Source of the DNA: Ottelia alismoides
Lineage: Eukaryota; Streptophyta; Magnoliopsida; Alismatales; Hydrocharitaceae
Direction of reading: 5' to 3'
Assembly (NCBI GenBank): GCA_037367405.1
Contig: JAZKJV010005531.1
Coordinates: 558,001 to 622,000, forward strand
Length of the DNA stretch: 64,000 nt
The position numbers and the translations under genes were made by a program. This document shows, piece by piece, positions 61,100 to 64,000 of the stretch. Every line of letters begins with the position of its first letter. The first letter of the stretch is position 1. The notes beneath the pieces are model-generated. The model was not told the DNA's origin and did no database searches. It saw only the letters and a list, made by a program, of their open reading frames with translations.

Positions 61100-61117
61100 T
61101 CCCGGGCAATGGCATCA
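61100..61117 (-). other. Athila-like primer-binding site, second copy
   Basis: Copy of the tRNA-Asp-type PBS at 18610-18627, unchanged. Confidence 0.75.
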
Positions 61118-62975
61118 TCTAAAAAATCCTAAAAATCTCTTTTAATTATGTGAATTGATGTGATGTAGTCGGGCAATTAAGGATTGATAAAAACCGCTTA
61201 ATTGGTGTTAGTTAAATAAATGTGAAAGCGGTTCAAATTTTTTTACTAGGGTAAGCCCAAGGTTGATCATAGGGAGGCAACTGTCTTCTTAGGCTAATTT
61301 TCTGATAATTTGGAGACTAGGTTTTCTTAGAAAGGATTTTTATATTGTTATGCAATTAGTGGTGGAATGCAACTCAGGCTAATTTCAAGGGCTAAATGTA
61401 ATTTTTCAATCAAATCAACTCCAAACCAAATGAAATTTGGCAAGAATGTGTATGCATGCAAAATTAAGCTACTACGAATTTTTGATAATTTTTTGATGTA
61501 AAATGAATTTCTAATGAGTTAAATATGCACACATTGTGATTTTCAATAATTGAAGTTTGATAATTAGCAAACTTATATATTTTATGAAAACAAAATTACC
61601 CTAGATTATATAAAAATAGATATCTAGGAAAAATTATAAATCATAAAAATACTAAGTTCACAAATAATTAAAACACATTTATTGTATTAATTAATTAATT
61701 TATTTATTTATTTATAACAATCTACACAAGCAAATGATGTAAATTAGGAAACAAGACCAACACAATCATGTTTACTAAATTTGATTTTTAGGGAATTTTT
61801 GGAGCAAGGATTAATTTTACACGAATTTCTGAAGCACATATGAGTAAAATATACAATTTCCACACTTAAGAAATTTTATAAAATTACCCAAAGATCACAA
61901 AATATAAATAATTAACCACAAACTATAGAATTAATTGAGGAACAACATACAATTTTAAAATTAAAAATATGATGTAAAATGATGGTTTGAAATAAAGTTA
62001 GAAATACATGTGTCTGATTTGCAAATACAAGTTAAAAACAAAATAAAATAATGAATAACGCAATATTCACTTTTTTAATTACCTAAACCCGCGAGGAGTT
62101 TTCGCAACACTCACGCGTGCGGTGCATATGCTCCTGTTGGAGAGGACATTGGTGTGAATTTCCATAAGATGTGGGGGTGTTTTGCAAATATCTCATAAAA
62201 CGGGGTGAGGAGCATGTGATGTGCTTTGTAGAAGGGGTCTTCTCCTCCTTTCTTCGACCATGGAATCCTCGCATGCGAGTGGTCTCGATCATGTGGAGTT
62301 CGGCGGCGGGTTGAGACTACTGCGGGATGGCTGGAAGATGAGCATCCTTTATTGATCAGGTCCGAAGCATGCTAGATGGAGATGGTAAGTGTACTCCTAC
62401 TCTAGGAAGAGGAAAAGGGGCATGCGTTTCTGACGAAATATTCTCTCTGATGCGATGCTCTGTTGCGTATGAGGTCTCAAGCTACAGCGGTGGATGTGTG
62501 ACTTGCTCGAAGAGGACAAAGGTCTCATTGATTTGCGCGAGGTTCGGCTAAGAAACAGAGGGATTTGGATTGTCGAGGTATGTTGTAGAATATCGGATGC
62601 TTCGAGGAGGAAAAGCTTCGAGGTCAAAGGTGGAGATGCTGGTCCGATGCTCGTGCAGTGGTCGTGGCTCAACGGAGACGGCTGAGACAGGGGCACCAGG
62701 GACGGGGAAGCTCTGGTGAGGTGTTCGATGCTTCCTCTATGTGTTCATGCAACGCGATCTGGAGATGAGCAAAGCTCAACCAAGAGATGAGATGGATGAT
62801 TTGCTCCTCGTCGGGGATGGTGGTAGGAGCAAAAGGGATCCGGCAGATGTTGCCGGAAAGGGAAGGTTATGTAAGAGATAGATCAGAAGGCGGTATGGTT
62901 TAAGAGATGGAGGCGGATCTCAGGAGGGAATTTCGATTTCAGCTCAGCGGGACGTGATGAATTTTCATTTCATCA
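61118..62975 (-). repeat. Probable Athila-like 5' LTR, second copy
   Basis: Copy of 18628-20485, ending at the palindrome 62955-62975 shared with the element B LTR start. Confidence 0.5.
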
Positions 62976-64000
62976 ACTTTATTCTTTCATTTTGATCTTT
63001 AAACCCTAGCTAAATGCATGTATATAGCATTATATTGCATAAATAGCATCCACTATTTATATTGTAAATATCTTATAAAATGCAACATTAAAAGTCAAAT
63101 AAAATAATAAGAAAGATAAGAAAATAAATAAAATAACATAGGTATTGAATGACCCTAAACCTCAAGACTTAAGCATCATGATATCTAGGTCGACAAGGAA
63201 TAAAGTAGGGGGATATAATGGCCAAAAATACAATAAAAACCCTAATAATTCAATTTGAGACCTATTTTATTCTTTATTATGTATGTATCAAACCAATAAA
63301 ACTTTGTACATGAAAGTTGTAGATAAAAATGCATAGAAAAATACAAATTTTATCTCACATAAAATAATGCACGGTCCCTAAACACTCGAAATAAAAAGCC
63401 AAAATCCACTTCATAGACTTGTATCTTCTCCGTACTATATTAAAATTGACAAACCTTTAATTATTTATAAAATTCAATTATGTATTTAATGAAGGTGATT
63501 TCATTCAATTTGGAGTTAAGATGCAAACGTTGGGTTTTGAGCCCCTATTGTGCAATTTACATGAATAAAATAATCACTTTAGTTATTCTTTATATATTTC
63601 ATATTTTATATTTTTATAATTTTGTAAATAATATATGAAATACATGTACATAACTAAAATGAAAAGAAAACAACGAAAATTATGATAAAATAAATAAGAA
63701 TATCAAATACATAGATGAAATATACGTATATCTACGTATATAATAAATATACCTATTTATTTAAGTATACATATAACTTCAGAAAAAACACAATAAAAAT
63801 ATATTTATATGTATTTAAATAAGTTAGAAATATATCAATTATTTATATAAAATAATAAAATCTAAAATAAAAATAAATAAAATACATACTATATAGGTAA
63901 GTATACCGATATTTATACTTGTAAAAAGTAACATACAATAAATGAGCTTGTAAAAATCAATAAAAATCATAATAAAATACTACATAAAATAATAAATATT
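62955..64000 (+). repeat. Element B 5' LTR, second copy, cut by window end
   Basis: Copy of 20465-21510. The duplication therefore continues into element B and most likely beyond the window. Confidence 0.8.

Larger units (their letters stand above)
42489..64000. repeat. Large duplicated segment, copy 2
   Basis: Near-identical direct copy of 1-21510. It differs by an AA insertion at 54820-54821 and by substitutions at 57259, 57576, 58080, 58683, 59408, 59544, 59686 and 60064. The sequence just left of it (42373-42488) continues the same Athila 3' region, so the duplication probably extends left of the window start. It is either a recent tandem duplication with a 42.49 kb period or an assembly duplication; sequence alone cannot decide. 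Confidence 0.97.

Noticed and set aside
1..64000. The 21.5 kb direct repeats as giant LTRs
   Set aside because: Each contains a complete set of gag-pol relics, its own LTR starts and a nested element; there is no PBS or PPT at the repeat boundaries.

Overview
This window is repeat-dominated nuclear DNA from a flowering plant. It is AT-rich and has no recognisable host gene, rRNA or tRNA gene. Plant origin follows from Athila/Tat-type Ty3-gypsy gag-pol relics, primer-binding sites (PBS) resembling the 3' end of tRNA-Asp, a Ty1-copia 3' end, and large retrotransposon derivatives with 2.5-4 kb LTRs. I cannot name the species.

Layout. (1) 1-20485: a degenerate minus-strand Athila-like element. 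Reading leftward it has a probable 5' LTR (18628-20485), PBS (18610-18627), leader, gag (about 15.4-17.1 kb, with an internal tandem duplication), protease (13.4-14.0 kb), reverse transcriptase (11.8-12.8 kb), RNase H, integrase (1.6-2.8 kb) and a long 3' noncoding region (1-1640). Its RNase H is split by a nested plus-strand non-coding element, 'A' (3174-11619; LTRs 3174-5672 and 8949-11619). (2) 20465-30165: element 'B', a plus-strand non-autonomous element with a 3.9 kb 5' LTR, a 5.3 kb internal region with only relic ORFs, and a truncated 3' LTR. (3) About 30166-36727: element 'C', lacking its 5' LTR but carrying a 679-codon open frame (protease-like, catalytic motif altered), a hairpin array and a 2.5 kb 3' LTR. 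(4) 36728-39775: the 3' end of a copia-type element with its LTR. (5) 39776-42341: C/A-rich, then AT-rich sequence I could not classify. (6) 42342-64000: the Athila 3' terminus, then a near-identical second copy of 1-21510 starting at 42489. This implies a 42.5 kb tandem duplication or an assembly duplication.

Relationships. The three non-autonomous elements (A, B, C) and the Athila-like element share cis-acting architecture: LTRs starting with a TGATGAAT...ATTCATCA palindrome, a tRNA-Asp-like PBS (not seen in C, which lacks its 5' end), a hairpin plus polypurine tract (PPT) at the 3' LTR (hairpin not clear in B), and an internal series of hairpins each followed by a CTAAGTATAGGGGG tract. The simplest reading is that an Athila-type partner supplied proteins in trans to the others. 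The hairpin/PPT arrays, an in-frame MITE inside the C open frame, and a ten-copy G-box cluster in the C LTR are the most unusual signals. All comparisons were made by eye, so identity statements are approximate.
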